From: Pseudomonas urmiensis
Lineage (GTDB): Bacteria; Pseudomonadota; Gammaproteobacteria; Pseudomonadales; Pseudomonadaceae
Direction of reading: 5' to 3'
Assembly (NCBI RefSeq): GCF_014268815.2
Contig: NZ_JABWRE020000001.1
Location: forward strand, 3,105,001 to 3,169,000
Length of the DNA: 64,000 nucleotides
Shown here: positions 54,819 through 64,000 of the stretch, one piece after another
Numbering within the stretch: the first letter of the stretch is position 1
Layout: every line of letters begins with the position of its first letter
Program-made: the position numbers and the translations under genes
Notes under the pieces: generated by a model
What the model was told of the DNA's origin: nothing
Databases searched by the model: none
The model's input: only the letters and a program-made list of their open reading frames with translations

Positions 54819-55409
54819 CTAAGTTTCAACCTCACCTGCAAATTTCTCTCTAAGCTTGTCGAGCGCACGCTTGTAACGCATTTTGGTTGCGCTCAAGCCC
54901 ATGTGCATGATATCGGCGATCTCCTGGAATTCCAGCTCTGCGACAAATCGCAGCACCAGGATTTCCCGATCGATCGGATTAACATGCACCAGCCATTTGT
55001 CCAGGCCACCCTTCTCTTCGGGCTTTGGAGCCTTGTCTTCAGACGCCTCTTCAACAGGGTCAAGACTAAGGGCATCCATCAGCCTTCGTTTACGACGCTC
55101 CTTGCGATACTGGGTGATGCACTCGTTGTAAGTAATGCTGTAGAGCCAGGTCTTGAACTTCGATTTACCTTCGAAGTTCTTCAGGCCGTACAACACTTTC
55201 AACATCACTTCCTGACAGACATCGTCCGCATCCCGGTCGTTCCCAAGGTAACGCGCACAGACGTTGAACAAGGTCCGCTGGTAGCGCCGCATGAGCTCTT
55301 CATAGGCGCGAGTAACATGAAACAGCTCCTCATGCGAACGCGCCACCAACTCCTCGTCGGTGAGCTCGCGGGGGTCATAGCGCATGGGCAGCGAGTGAAC
55401 TTTATTCAA
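54819..55409 (-). CDS. sigX: ECF sigma factor SigX
   Basis: 196 residues. Sigma region 2 (RRYQRTLFNVCARYLGNDRD, then DVCQEVMLKVLYGLKNFEGK) and region 4 (LRFVAELEFQEIADIMHMGL, then SATKMRYKRALDKLRE) are complete. The start is most likely TTG at 55409, giving the family N-terminus MNKVHSLPMRYDPRELTDEE; the ATG at 55385 is an alternative. There is no adjacent anti-sigma gene. It directs oprF and many membrane-lipid genes in P. aeruginosa and responds to envelope stress, for which the neighbouring CmpX is a proposed sensor. Confidence 0.97.
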   Translation of the reverse strand: MNKVHSLPMRYDPRELTDEELVARSHEELFHVTRAYEELMRRYQRTLFNVCARYLGNDRDADDVCQEVMLKVLYGLKNFEGKSKFKTWLYSITYNECITQYRKERRKRRLMDALSLDPVEEASEDKAPKPEEKGGLDKWLVHVNPIDREILVLRFVAELEFQEIADIMHMGLSATKMRYKRALDKLREKFAGEVET

Positions 55410-55499
55410 AACGGATCTGGCCGACAGTCAGGTCAATTCGCCGCGCCGCCCCAAAGGGTCGGTTTTTCGCGGCGGCATACATTAACAGCTTTTGTGCGG

Positions 55500-56324
55500 T
55501 TAGCGGCTATCGACTCGCTGCTCAAGCAGTTCTCGATTCGACAACGACACCAGTTCGCCATCATCGGTCAGCAACGTCGTCTTGACCGTGCCGATCTCTT
55601 CGATCTGCCCTTCGACCTCTCCAATCCGCACCTGCTGGCCGACTTGATAGAGTTCGCGAACGTAAATTCCGGCCAGGATCTGCCCGGCGATTTCCCGGCT
55701 ACCCAGCCCCATGGCCAATGCAACTGCCAGACCAACGGTAATCAAACCGATGACGATGACGTGGTTGAGCAAGTCGGTCTTGACCTCGAGCTGGCTGATG
55801 GCCACCGAGATCGCAATCATGATCACCAGGCCCTGGGCAATCCGCCCAACGCCGGCTGCGTATTCCAGGCCAATGCCTTCAGCCGCACCCCGCGTCAGGC
55901 CGTTGACCAGTTGCGCCAGGAGCACACCGGCAAGCAGTACCAAGGCTGCGCCAAACACTTTGGGCAGGTACAGCGCAAGCATGTCCAGGGTCGCCGAAAC
56001 CCGCTCAAGGCCGAGCGATTCCGCCGCCGAGACGAGGAAGATCAGCAGTACGAACCAGTAGACGATCTTGCCGATCAGGGTCGAGATCGGCACCTGGATG
56101 CCGACCCGGCTGAGCATCTTGGTCAGGCCGGTGCCGCTCATCAAGCGGTCCAGGCCGAACTTGGCCAGCAGCTTGGACAGCAGCGTGTCGAGCAGCTTGG
56201 CCACCACGAAACCGAGCAGCACCACGACCAGCGCGCCGAACAGGTTGGGGATGAAGTTCGCTACCTTGGTCCAAAGGGCGGTCATCGCAGTGACCAGGCT
56301 CTGGGTCCAGAGATCGAGTTCCAT
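55500..56324 (-). CDS. cmpX: MscS-like membrane protein CmpX
   Basis: 274 residues from the ATG at 56324; an earlier TTG would add two. Four to five helices in the N-terminal part (NLFGALVVVLLGFVVAKLLD, LAMGLGSREIAGQILAG) are followed by a small MscS beta-like domain (VGQQVRIGEVEGQIEEIGTV). It is the conserved tandem helix/MscS-like protein next to sigX in pseudomonads, implicated in envelope stress signalling through SigX. crfX ends 2 bp upstream of its start, so the two are cotranscribed. Confidence 0.93.
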   Translation of the reverse strand: MELDLWTQSLVTAMTALWTKVANFIPNLFGALVVVLLGFVVAKLLDTLLSKLLAKFGLDRLMSGTGLTKMLSRVGIQVPISTLIGKIVYWFVLLIFLVSAAESLGLERVSATLDMLALYLPKVFGAALVLLAGVLLAQLVNGLTRGAAEGIGLEYAAGVGRIAQGLVIMIAISVAISQLEVKTDLLNHVIVIGLITVGLAVALAMGLGSREIAGQILAGIYVRELYQVGQQVRIGEVEGQIEEIGTVKTTLLTDDGELVSLSNRELLEQRVDSR

Positions 56325-56326
56325 AT

Positions 56327-56578
56327 TCAATCGGCCTTATCAGCTTTGCTGCCAGCGGCAGCGGTGCGGCGCACCGGCGCAACATGCGCCGAGCCATTGT
56401 TCACGGCGATCATCAGCGCCTGGCCCCAACGGCCAAGCAGGCTGAACAGAACGCCGGCACCAACCTGGCGGTTGGCAGTTTTCAGCACGCGCCCCAGGCA
56501 CGCAGCGTCGTCTCGGTCCTGGCCGGATGGCGACGCGTTGAGCAGGTCGCGCAACGATTGTTCAAACGGATCGTGCAT
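56327..56578 (-). CDS. crfX: small protein CrfX
   Basis: 83 residues from the ATG at 56578 with GAGG 5 bp upstream; a GTG 6 bp earlier is in frame. It has the conserved core GVLFSLLGRWGQALMIAVNN, one weak membrane-associated helix, and a basic Ala-rich C-terminus (RTAAAGSKADKAD). It corresponds to the conserved small gene between cmpX and cmaX in fluorescent pseudomonads; its biochemical function is not known to me. It lies in an operon-like run with cmpX. Confidence 0.82.
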   Translation of the reverse strand: MHDPFEQSLRDLLNASPSGQDRDDAACLGRVLKTANRQVGAGVLFSLLGRWGQALMIAVNNGSAHVAPVRRTAAAGSKADKAD

Positions 56579-56666
56579 AGGCACCTCGCGCAGTGTCAGT
56601 CAAAGACGAGGGCGCCAGGCGATGGGTCACACGGCGCAGCATGACGATTGTTTCAAAATGCACCAT

Positions 56667-57662
56667 TCACACCCACCGCAGCTTGCGGAACAACCACCAC
56701 TGGCCCAGCGCCAGGCCCAATACCACCAGGCTGGCGAACAGGAAGCCATAGGGGCTGTCGGCACCGGGGATACCCCCAACGTTGATGCCCAACAAGCCGG
56801 TAATGAAGCTCATGGGCAGGAAAATACAGGTGATGATACCGAAGCGGTACATGGTCCGGTTCATCCGCTCGCTGCGCCGCCGATCCTCGCTCTCCAGCAC
56901 CAGCGCCGCGCGTTCGCGGGTCAGCTCGAGCTCTTCCAGATAACGAATCAGGCTGTTGTTGAGCTCGTTCCAGTAATCGGCATCGGCATCGGCGAACCAG
57001 CTCCACTTGTTGCGGGAAAGCTGGGCATAGATGTCCCGTTGCGGCGCCAGAAACCGTCGCAAGCCTGCGGCACGTCGACGAATCTGCTGCAGGCTGCCGT
57101 GCTCTGGACTATACCGTTCGTCGGATTCGACCTTCTCTTCTTCGATATCGACCAGCTCGGACAGATCGCTGACCAGGGCCTGGACCTTTTCGGTCAACAG
57201 CTCACCCATCAGCAACAGCAGCTCGGACGCCGACTTCGGCCCGCGCCCTTGATCCAGCAGCTGGAGAATTTCATCGCTGGCACGCAGTGGCCTCAAGCGC
57301 AGCGAGATGACCCGCTGTGCCTCGGCGAAGATGCGCACAGACACCATGTCTTCGGGCTCGGCGCCCGGATTGAGGTTGACCCCGCGCAAGAACAGCAACA
57401 CTTGTTCATTGGCCAACGGCAGCAGACGTGGACGAGTGTTTTCTTCCAGCAGCAGATCGCAGCTGAATTCGCTCAGGCCACTTTCGCGCAGCAACCAGCT
57501 GCGGGTCTGCGGATGACTGCGGTCCCAATGCAGCCAGAGGCTCTCCTGCGGCTGCAACTGCAAGCTATCCAATTCGGTCCGAGCGATAGAACGCGCGCCA
57601 CCTTTGCCATCGAGCACCAGAGCATGGACCAGCCCCCACTGCGCGTTGTCTTCCTCGAACAT
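56667..57662 (-). CDS. cmaX: CorA/ZntB-type divalent cation transporter CmaX
   Basis: 331 residues. A long cytoplasmic funnel domain with extended helices (to about residue 265) precedes two C-terminal transmembrane helices, MSFITGLLGINVGGIPG and FASLVVLGLALGQWWLF. The pore-loop motif is GIN rather than the GMN of CorA; this is the ZntB-like branch. It is therefore more likely to move Zn2+ or other cations than to be a simple Mg2+ channel, although that is inference. It is the third gene of the sigX envelope cluster, downstream of rraA in the same direction. Confidence 0.9.
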   Translation of the reverse strand: MFEEDNAQWGLVHALVLDGKGGARSIARTELDSLQLQPQESLWLHWDRSHPQTRSWLLRESGLSEFSCDLLLEENTRPRLLPLANEQVLLFLRGVNLNPGAEPEDMVSVRIFAEAQRVISLRLRPLRASDEILQLLDQGRGPKSASELLLLMGELLTEKVQALVSDLSELVDIEEEKVESDERYSPEHGSLQQIRRRAAGLRRFLAPQRDIYAQLSRNKWSWFADADADYWNELNNSLIRYLEELELTRERAALVLESEDRRRSERMNRTMYRFGIITCIFLPMSFITGLLGINVGGIPGADSPYGFLFASLVVLGLALGQWWLFRKLRWV

Positions 57663-57689
57663 TGACGCTCCATCAGCGCGCGCGGCGCA

Positions 57690-58181
57690 TCACTCCGGCA
57701 TTTTCAGCGGGCTTGGCGAGATCAGCACGCCGTTGTTGTCGGCATACACGTATTCACCCGGGCGGAAGGTCACCCCGGCAAAGGTCACATTGACGTTGAG
57801 ATCACCCAGGCCGCGCTTGTCGGTCTTCATCGGGTGGCTGGCCAAGGCCTGGACGCCGAGGTTGGTCTGCGCCAGCACATCGACGTCGCGCACGCAGCCG
57901 TAGATCACCAAGCCTTCCCAGCCATTTTTTGCCGCTTTGTCGGCGATCATGTCACCGAGCAGTGCGCAGCGCAGCGAACCACCACCGTCGACTACCAGCA
58001 CCTTGCCTTTGCCGTCCAGTTCAGCCTGGGCTTTGACCAGCGAGTTGTCTTCGAAGCACTTGATGGTGACGATCTGCCCACCAAAAGAGTCGCGACCACC
58101 GAAGTTGCTGAACATCGGCTCCAGTACCTGGACCAGCTCTGGGTAGGCATCGCACAGGTCGGGCGTTACGTAATGCTGCAT
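57690..58181 (-). CDS. rraA: RraA-like protein (RNase E activity regulator or HMG aldolase)
   Basis: 163 residues from the ATG at 58181 ([20 protein letters not shown]). [20 protein letters not shown] and [20 protein letters not shown] are the RraA core. In E. coli RraA inhibits RNase E; in pseudomonads close homologues have class II aldolase activity on 4-hydroxy-4-methyl-2-oxoglutarate. The aspartate and arginine of the aldolase site ([11 protein letters not shown]) are kept, so enzymatic activity is possible. The open frame runs 15 codons upstream of this start. Confidence 0.9.
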   Translation of the reverse strand: MQHYVTPDLCDAYPELVQVLEPMFSNFGGRDSFGGQIVTIKCFEDNSLVKAQAELDGKGKVLVVDGGGSLRCALLGDMIADKAAKNGWEGLVIYGCVRDVDVLAQTNLGVQALASHPMKTDKRGLGDLNVNVTFAGVTFRPGEYVYADNNGVLISPSPLKMPE

Positions 58182-58285
58182 GGGAAAGCTCCTGTCAGGC
58201 ACAACGAAAACAAGGGTTGAGTGCAAGGCTACACCGGGGACGGTGTCGCAGTCATCCGGGACCGAGCAGTCAGATTGATTGGCGC

Positions 58286-58364
58286 CTCATCGCGGGGCAA
58301 GCCCGTTCCCACGCCATTGTCCTGCGAGTCGAACAGCGTGGGAGCGGGCTTGCCCCGCGATGAG
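58286..58364. repeat. REP pair (inverted)
   Basis: Inverted REP units with CGCGGGGCAAGCCCGTTCCC and complement, between rraA and the hydrolase gene; the first REP after a 17-kb REP-free stretch. Confidence 0.85.
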
Positions 58365-58386
58365 ACGACAAATAGCCACCCACACG

Positions 58387-59379
58387 CTAGACCGCTGGCA
58401 CCACCTGCGAAACCGCCGCAGCCCCGTGCACCTGCGCCATTGGATCGCGCAGCCACCCCTCCACCAACGGCCACACCTGCTGCTGAGCGGCCTTGCTGAC
58501 CAGCATGTCGACGTGTCCGAACGGCTCGAAGCCCTCTTCGCGCCCCAGCCGCAGAAACTGCTTGCGCTCGCCACCTAATTGATCGAACAACTTGCGACAG
58601 GCCCACACCGGATCCTGGAAATCGCCCGCCCCGGCCACCGCCAGCACCGGCACATCAACCTGCGCCAAGCCGGCCCACCAGTCGCCGTCCTTGCCACCGA
58701 AGCGGCCGAACAGGCCATGCCAGCGCATGCTTTCCAGCGCCAGGCCGATCGGTTCATCTTCCGGGCCACGCTTGAGCCGCGAGCCGGAAATCTGCGCAAA
58801 GCGCTTGAGCACCAGGCGCGCGCCCCACTCCACCGTCGGCACTTTCAACGGCCAATAGACGCGGCTGACCTGGGTGCCGAAGAACGCCGCACTGGCGACC
58901 CGTTCCGGCTCCAGATAACCGCCGCCCAAGGCCGCAGCCAAGGTAGTGCCACCCAATGAATGGCCAAGCCAATGCGGCGCCTGGCCGGCTTGTTCCTGCA
59001 CGAACGCAGCAATCAAGGGCAGGTCGTAGCGGGCATAGTCGGCCACCCGGTTATGGCGCCACTGGCGGTTGCGTGGCGACAAGCCATGGCCGCGCATCTC
59101 CGGAATCCATACATCGAACCCGGCACGCGCCAGAAAGGCGCCCAGGCCCACGCCCTTGGGCGAGAACCAGAAGCGCCGATTGGAAAAACTGCCATGCAGA
59201 AGAATCACCGGCACGCCCGGGCCACGGCTATGGTCGGCTAGCCCTAGGCGGGTCACGGCCAGCTCGACGCTCGGGTCGGGGCTGTTGCCGGCCTTGATCC
59301 GATACACGTCCTCACTGAGATCGCCGCGGCGCTCGGCACTTTGCAAGGCCACGGGGAAAAGGGTGCTGCTGCTTTGCAT
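58387..59379 (-). CDS. alpha/beta hydrolase
   Basis: 330 residues from the ATG at 59379. The catalytic triad is visible: nucleophile serine in WLGHSLGGTT, acid in AGAGDFQDP, and histidine in EPFGHVDMLV. The strand-turn VPVILLHGSFSNRRFWF contains the oxyanion-hole HG. The enzyme is cytoplasmic, as no signal peptide is present. Substrates of this subgroup are unknown. Its position next to ppsA is conserved in pseudomonads. The open frame extends 87 codons upstream into the ppsA 3' region and is not used. Confidence 0.83.
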   Translation of the reverse strand: MQSSSTLFPVALQSAERRGDLSEDVYRIKAGNSPDPSVELAVTRLGLADHSRGPGVPVILLHGSFSNRRFWFSPKGVGLGAFLARAGFDVWIPEMRGHGLSPRNRQWRHNRVADYARYDLPLIAAFVQEQAGQAPHWLGHSLGGTTLAAALGGGYLEPERVASAAFFGTQVSRVYWPLKVPTVEWGARLVLKRFAQISGSRLKRGPEDEPIGLALESMRWHGLFGRFGGKDGDWWAGLAQVDVPVLAVAGAGDFQDPVWACRKLFDQLGGERKQFLRLGREEGFEPFGHVDMLVSKAAQQQVWPLVEGWLRDPMAQVHGAAAVSQVVPAV

Positions 59380-59474
59380 AAGGTACTTGTATGAAAAAGG
59401 GCGCGAACCATCACTGGAACTCGCCCCGAAGAAAACGGGCGCAGGCACGCGAAGGTGCCTGCGCATTGGCTGGA

Positions 59475-61850
59475 TCAGGCTGCGCCTTGGCCTTCGGCCA
59501 GGAAGAACCAGGTCTCGAGTACCGAGTCCGGGTTCAGCGACACACTCTCGATGCCCTGCTCCATCAGCCACTTGGCCAGGTCTGGGTGGTCCGATGGACC
59601 CTGGCCGCAGATACCGATGTACTTGCCAGCCTTGTTGCACGCCTGGATGGCGTTGGCCAGCAGCTTCTTCACGGCCGGGTTACGCTCGTCGAACAGGTGA
59701 GCGATGATCCCCGAATCGCGGTCCAGGCCCAGGGTCAACTGGGTCAGGTCGTTGGAGCCGATGGAGAAGCCATCGAAGTACTCAAGGAACTCTTCAGCCA
59801 GGATGGCGTTGGATGGCAGCTCGCACATCATGATCACGCGCAGACCGTTGTCGCCACGGGCCAGGCCGTTTTCGGCCAGCAGGTCGACGACCTGGCTGGC
59901 TTCGCCGAGGGTGCGCACGAACGGCACCATGATCTCGACGTTGGTCAGGCCCATCTCGTCGCGCACACGCTTGAGTGCACGGCACTCTAGCTCGAAGCAG
60001 TCACGGAACGACTCGCTGATGTAACGCGAGGCGCCGCGGAAGCCCAGCATCGGGTTCTCTTCTTCCGGCTCGTACAGCTTGCCGCCGATCAGGTTGGCGT
60101 ATTCGTTGGACTTGAAGTCCGACAGGCGCACGATGACCTTTTTCGGGTAGAAGGCCGCCGCCAGGGTGCTGATGCCCTCGACCAGCTTCTCGACATAGAA
60201 ACCGACCGGGTCGTTGTAGCCGGCAATACGCTTGTCGACGCTCTCTTTGAGCTCCGCTGGCAAGCCTGCGTAGTTGAGCAGTGCCTTGGGGTGCACGCCA
60301 ATCATGCGGTTGATGATGAACTCCAGGCGCGCCAGGCCGACACCGGCGTTGGGCAGCTGGGCGAAGTCGAAAGCACGGTCTGGGTTGCCGACGTTCATCA
60401 TGATCTTGAACGGCAAGTCAGGCATGGCATCGACCGAGTTTTGCTTGATGTCGAAGCCCAGTTCACCCTCGAAGATGAAACCGGTATCGCCTTCGGCGCA
60501 GGAGACGGTAACGCCCTGGCCATCCTTGAGCAGTTGGGTGGCGTTGCCGCAGCCCACTACAGCCGGAATACCCAGCTCACGCGCGATGATCGCCGCGTGG
60601 CAAGTACGCCCGCCACGGTTGGTGACGATAGCGCTGGCGCGCTTCATCACCGGCTCCCAGTCTGGGTCGGTCATGTCGGAAACCAACACGTCGCCTGGCT
60701 GGACCTTGTCCATCTCGGACACGTCGTTGATCACCCGGACTTTACCAGCGCCGATGCGTTGGCCGATTGCGCGGCCTTCGACCAGCACGGTGCCCTTCTC
60801 TTTGAGCAGGTAGCGTTCCATGACATTGGCGCTGGCGCGGCTCTTCACGGTCTCAGGACGGGCCTGAACGATGTACAGCTGGCCGTCATCACCATCTTTG
60901 GCCCACTCGATGTCCATCGGCCGCTGGTAGTGCTGCTCGATGATCATCGCCTGCTTGGCCAGCTCGCTGACCTCGGCATCGGTCAGGCAGAAGCGCGCGC
61001 GTTCGGCACGGTCGACTTCGACGGTCTTGACCGAACGACCGGCCTTGGCCTCGTCGCCGTAGATCATCTTGATCGCCTTGCTGCCCAGGTTGCGCCGCAG
61101 GATAGCCGGGCGGCCGGCCTGCAGGGTGTTCTTGTGCACGTAGAATTCGTCAGGGTTGACCGCACCCTGCACCACGGTTTCGCCCAGGCCGTAGGCGCCA
61201 GTGATGAACACCACGTCGCGGAAGCCCGACTCGGTGTCGAGGGTGAACATCACACCGGCGGTGCCCGTTTCCGAGCGGACCATGCGCTGCACGCCCGCGG
61301 ACAAGGCCACCAGCTTGTGGTCGAAGCCCTGGTGCACGCGGTAGGCGATGGCACGGTCATTGAACAGCGAGGCGAACACTTCCTTGGCGGCGCGGATGAC
61401 GTTGTCGACGCCGCGAATGTTCAGGAAGGTTTCCTGCTGGCCGGCGAACGAGGCGTCTGGCAAGTCTTCGGCGGTCGCCGAGGAACGCACGGCGACCGCC
61501 ATGTTGTCATTGCCGGCGGCCATGGCAGCGAAGGCTGTTCGGATTTCCGAATCCAGGCGCGCGGGGAACTCGGCTTCCATGACCCACTGGCGAATCTGTG
61601 CGCCGGTCTTGGTCAGGGCATTGATGTCATCGACGTCCAGCGCGTCGAGCGCGGCGTGGATGCGGTCGTTCAGCCCGCTCTGCTCGAGAAAATCGCGGTA
61701 CGCCTGAGCCGTAGTGGCAAAGCCGCCCGGCACCGAAACGCCGGCACCGGCGAGGTTACTGATCATCTCGCCCAGGGATGCGTTCTTGCCCCCCACATGC
61801 TCCACATCATGGACGCCGAGCTTATCGAGGGAAACTACGTACTCTACCAA
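59475..61850 (-). CDS. ppsA: phosphoenolpyruvate synthase
   Basis: 791 residues from a TTG at 61850, with GGAGAG just upstream, giving the conserved start [20 protein letters not shown]. It has the ATP-grasp domain ([20 protein letters not shown]), the phosphohistidine domain with [20 protein letters not shown] (His of GRTCHAA), and the PEP barrel ending [14 protein letters not shown]. It turns pyruvate, ATP and water into PEP, AMP and phosphate, the first step of gluconeogenesis. The divergent gene encodes its regulatory kinase/phosphatase. Confidence 0.97.
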   Translation of the reverse strand: MVEYVVSLDKLGVHDVEHVGGKNASLGEMISNLAGAGVSVPGGFATTAQAYRDFLEQSGLNDRIHAALDALDVDDINALTKTGAQIRQWVMEAEFPARLDSEIRTAFAAMAAGNDNMAVAVRSSATAEDLPDASFAGQQETFLNIRGVDNVIRAAKEVFASLFNDRAIAYRVHQGFDHKLVALSAGVQRMVRSETGTAGVMFTLDTESGFRDVVFITGAYGLGETVVQGAVNPDEFYVHKNTLQAGRPAILRRNLGSKAIKMIYGDEAKAGRSVKTVEVDRAERARFCLTDAEVSELAKQAMIIEQHYQRPMDIEWAKDGDDGQLYIVQARPETVKSRASANVMERYLLKEKGTVLVEGRAIGQRIGAGKVRVINDVSEMDKVQPGDVLVSDMTDPDWEPVMKRASAIVTNRGGRTCHAAIIARELGIPAVVGCGNATQLLKDGQGVTVSCAEGDTGFIFEGELGFDIKQNSVDAMPDLPFKIMMNVGNPDRAFDFAQLPNAGVGLARLEFIINRMIGVHPKALLNYAGLPAELKESVDKRIAGYNDPVGFYVEKLVEGISTLAAAFYPKKVIVRLSDFKSNEYANLIGGKLYEPEEENPMLGFRGASRYISESFRDCFELECRALKRVRDEMGLTNVEIMVPFVRTLGEASQVVDLLAENGLARGDNGLRVIMMCELPSNAILAEEFLEYFDGFSIGSNDLTQLTLGLDRDSGIIAHLFDERNPAVKKLLANAIQACNKAGKYIGICGQGPSDHPDLAKWLMEQGIESVSLNPDSVLETWFFLAEGQGAA

Positions 61851-62028
61851 GGTGATCTCTCCACTAACTGTGTTGGAAAAGCTCAAAGGGCGCCCGCCTG
61901 CCTGAATTGACTGGGCCGGACGCTTGTGGCCTGGACCTGGAAAATAAGTGAGAATGCCGACAGCCGCATTCGGCAAACCGAACTTATCATATCCAAGAAA
62001 CGTCATCAGCTTAAGGCCTAGGGTGCAA

Positions 62029-62847
62029 ATGAAACGAACCGCGTTTTTCATCTCCGACGGCACCGGCATCACTGCCGAGACCCTGGGTCAAAGTTTGCTC
62101 GCCCAATTCGATAGCATCGGCTTCAATAAATTCACCCGCCCGTACATCGACAGCCCAGACAAAGCGCGGACCATGGTCCAGCAAATCAACGCTGCGGCCG
62201 AGCGTGACGGCGTGCGCCCGATCATCTTCGACACCATCGTCAACCAGGACATTCGTGAGATCCTGGCGACCTCAAATGGCTTCATGATCGACATCTTTTC
62301 GACGTTTTTATCCCCGCTCGAGCAAGAATTGACTGCCCATTCGTCGTATTCGGTGGGCAAATCCCATTCGATCGGCGGCAACTCCAACTACATGGAGCGC
62401 ATCGAAGCGGTCAACTTCGCCCTGGATAACGACGACGGCGCCCGCACCCATTACTACGACAAGGCCGACCTGATTCTGGTGGGTGTCTCGCGCTGCGGCA
62501 AGACCCCAACCTGCCTGTACATGGCGATGCAGTTTGGCATTCGTGCGGCCAACTACCCGCTGACCGAGGATGACATGGAGCGCCTGCAGCTGCCGGCGGT
62601 GCTGAAGAAGCATCACAACAAGCTGTTTGGCCTGACCATCGACCCGGATCGTTTGACCGCCATTCGCCACGAGCGCAAGCCCAATAGCCGCTATGCCAGC
62701 TTTGCCCAGTGCGAGTTCGAGGTGCGCGAGGTGGAGAATCTGTTCCGCCGGGAGAACATTCCCAACATCAACTCGACGCATTTTTCGGTGGAAGAGATTT
62801 CGGCGAAGATCTTGGTCGAGAAAGGGGTTGAGCGGCGGTTCAAGTAA
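62029..62847 (+). CDS. ppsR: PEP synthase regulatory kinase/phosphorylase (DUF299)
   Basis: 272 residues. The N-terminal [20 protein letters not shown] and the P-loop-like [20 protein letters not shown] (about 150-170) are the marks of the PSRP family. The protein phosphorylates and dephosphorylates PpsA using ADP and phosphate and so switches PEP synthase off and on. The start at 62029 fits the family; the open frame begins 27 codons earlier. It is divergent from ppsA, the usual arrangement. Confidence 0.96.
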   Translation: MKRTAFFISDGTGITAETLGQSLLAQFDSIGFNKFTRPYIDSPDKARTMVQQINAAAERDGVRPIIFDTIVNQDIREILATSNGFMIDIFSTFLSPLEQELTAHSSYSVGKSHSIGGNSNYMERIEAVNFALDNDDGARTHYYDKADLILVGVSRCGKTPTCLYMAMQFGIRAANYPLTEDDMERLQLPAVLKKHHNKLFGLTIDPDRLTAIRHERKPNSRYASFAQCEFEVREVENLFRRENIPNINSTHFSVEEISAKILVEKGVERRFK

Positions 62848-62912
62848 CCACTGAGGTTGGCGCGACCGCGGGAGAGCAAAGATTCAAGCAAGCCAGCAGT
62901 TTTCTCGAAGTT

Positions 62913-62989
62913 GCGTGGGAGCGGGCTTGTCCCGCGATAGCGTCAGTGAATTGTGCATGGTTATCGCGGGGCAAGCCCGCGCCCACGCA
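62913..62989. repeat. REP pair (inverted)
   Basis: Inverted REP units (GTGGGAGCGGGCTTGTCCCG and complement) after ppsR. Confidence 0.85.
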
Positions 62990-63030
62990 AGCGCAATCTA
63001 CAACCGCAACAGACAACTGAACTGCGAATG

Positions 63031-63063
63031 AAAAAGCCCCGGCATCGCTGCCGGGGCTTTGGT
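63031..63063. terminator. terminator between ppsR and gdhB
   Basis: Stem AGCCCCGGCA/TGCCGGGGCT with a 4-nt loop, A-run on the left and TTTGGTTT on the right, so usable by both convergent genes, mainly gdhB through its minus-strand T run. Confidence 0.85.
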
Positions 63064-63080
63064 TTAGCTCACCTCAGGGC

Positions 63081-64000
63081 TCAGGAAGGCACCACCGCCG
63101 CCTGGCCACTCATGGCCAGATCCACCAGCTCGCGGTTGGCCACTGCGTACATCGCGTAGTCGGTCCCGGTAGCGTTGCGCAGATCATCCAGCATCGCGCG
63201 CCAGCGCTCGACCATCACCCGGTGCTGCTCGGCCCACAGGGCCACGCGGGCGTCCATGTCTTCTGGCGCATCGACCATCTGCAACACAGAAATGGTAATG
63301 GCCCGCTGCTGCAGGTCGATATCGTCGCGGAACGCCTCGCGGGCCAGGGCCTGCCAGTTGTTCTCCACCGGCAGGTTGCTGATCTCCTGCAGGTACCAGG
63401 TCAGGTCCAGCGCACTGCCCACGGCGAAGAACGCCTTGGCGACCTGGGCCGGATCGTGGCCGGTGACATCCGAGGCCTCGATGATCGGCAACAGGGTGTA
63501 CAGATGGGTCGTGCCAGCGACCATCCGCGCCAGCAACTCCGGCACGCCAGCCTCGACGAAGCCCTGGTAGCGCACCTGCCAGCGTTCGCGGGTCGGCCCT
63601 TCGAGCAACTCGTCGAGCTTGAGCCCCAGCTGGGCGATCTTCGGCCCGAAGTGGGCGCTGTCGCGACCGGCGTCCTGCTCGTTACGCCGGCTGCGCAGGA
63701 ACCAACGGGTCGCACGGCGGCCCAGGCGCATCAACTCGTCCATCAGGGTCAGCTGGATCTCGGCCGGGACTTGGTAGTCCAGCGCCTCGATCTGGCGGAA
63801 CCAGTGCGGCAAGTGGAAGATGTCGCGCACGATCACATAGGCCCCGGCAACGTTGGCCGGGCTCATGCCAGTGGACTCCTTGAGCCGCTGGACGAAGGTG
63901 ATGCCCATGTTGTTGACCAGGTCGTTGGCGATCTGGGTGCTGACGATCTCGCGCTTGAGGCGATGACGCCGCATGGCCTCGCCGAACTGGCTGAGCAGCG
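63081..64000 (-). CDS. gdhB: NAD-specific glutamate dehydrogenase (C-terminal part)
   Basis: The last 306 residues of a protein that continues past the right edge (open to 64000, LLSQFGEAMRRHRLKREIV at the cut). The sequence matches the C-terminal region of the large 180-kDa NAD-dependent glutamate dehydrogenases (GDH2 group, about 1600 residues): STQIANDLVNNMGITFVQRL, MSPANVAGAYVIVRDIF and the helical tail. The enzyme oxidises glutamate to 2-oxoglutarate and ammonia in amino acid catabolism. The catalytic domain is not in the window. Confidence 0.92.
   Translation of the reverse strand, partial: LLSQFGEAMRRHRLKREIVSTQIANDLVNNMGITFVQRLKESTGMSPANVAGAYVIVRDIFHLPHWFRQIEALDYQVPAEIQLTLMDELMRLGRRATRWFLRSRRNEQDAGRDSAHFGPKIAQLGLKLDELLEGPTRERWQVRYQGFVEAGVPELLARMVAGTTHLYTLLPIIEASDVTGHDPAQVAKAFFAVGSALDLTWYLQEISNLPVENNWQALAREAFRDDIDLQQRAITISVLQMVDAPEDMDARVALWAEQHRVMVERWRAMLDDLRNATGTDYAMYAVANRELVDLAMSGQAAVVPS

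Noticed and set aside
54795..57665. 956-codon plus-strand frame across sigX, cmpX, crfX and cmaX
   Set aside because: It is antisense to four conserved genes, low in complexity, and has no start signals or known domains.
60291..61910. 539-codon plus-strand frame inside ppsA
   Set aside because: Antisense shadow of ppsA.

Overview
The window is chromosomal DNA from a Pseudomonas of the P. putida group. The evidence is the gene content and order (a PuuD-type urate catabolic cluster; oprF-sigX-cmpX-crfX-cmaX; ppsA/ppsR; nasST-narK), the high GC coding bias, and the many Pseudomonas REP elements (GCGGGCTTGCCC cores in inverted pairs). I see no rRNA, tRNA or CRISPR array. About 57 genes are called, including two of an insertion sequence and two cut by the window ends.

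Left block (1-24 kb): purine and glyoxylate catabolism. Xanthine dehydrogenase maturation (xdhC end) and guanine deaminase lead to urate. PuuD, UraH and UraD convert urate to allantoin, PuuE opens it to allantoate, and AllA releases glyoxylate from ureidoglycolate. Gcl, Hyi, GlxR, a glycerate kinase (ttuD) and pyruvate kinase then carry glyoxylate to pyruvate. Two NCS2 permeases, two Tsx-type porins, an aquaporin and a urea transporter supply transport. A FadR-type GntR regulator and a RutR-like TetR regulator sit inside the block. A 10-bp palindrome, TTGTATACAA or TTGTACACAA, recurs in the control regions of gntR/permease, uraH, puuE, glcG, gcl and, 14 kb further on, an NCS1 transporter-racemase operon. 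It is the best candidate for a shared purine/allantoin operator. No allantoicase or allantoate amidohydrolase gene is present, leaving one pathway step unexplained here.

Middle (24-38.6 kb): mixed functions. These are a K+ channel with a C-terminal zinc ribbon, a sulfate-binding protein, a large MscS channel, an rRNA-type methyltransferase, two EamA exporters, Lrp and LysR regulators, the NCS1 permease with a hydantoin/allantoin racemase, a D-amino-acid dehydrogenase, a histidine phosphatase, an FKBP and a GFA protein.

Repeat region (38.6-41.15 kb): about 800-bp elements built as two long inverted arms around a REP pair. One complete copy is here and another at 4962-5765. A left-half copy is tandemly duplicated, and an IS3-family element with a 3-bp target duplication (AGA) has inserted into it. 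This may mark a chromosomal rearrangement junction.

Right block (41-64 kb): core genes. These are a CHASE-PAS-GGDEF protein, rlmKL, rmf with a hairpin-rich leader, pyrD, a nitrate-assimilation control set (nasS, nasT, narK behind a terminator leader, a PP2C-kinase fusion, cobA) without the reductases, the oprF/sigX envelope cluster, rraA, a hydrolase, ppsA, ppsR and the end of gdhB.
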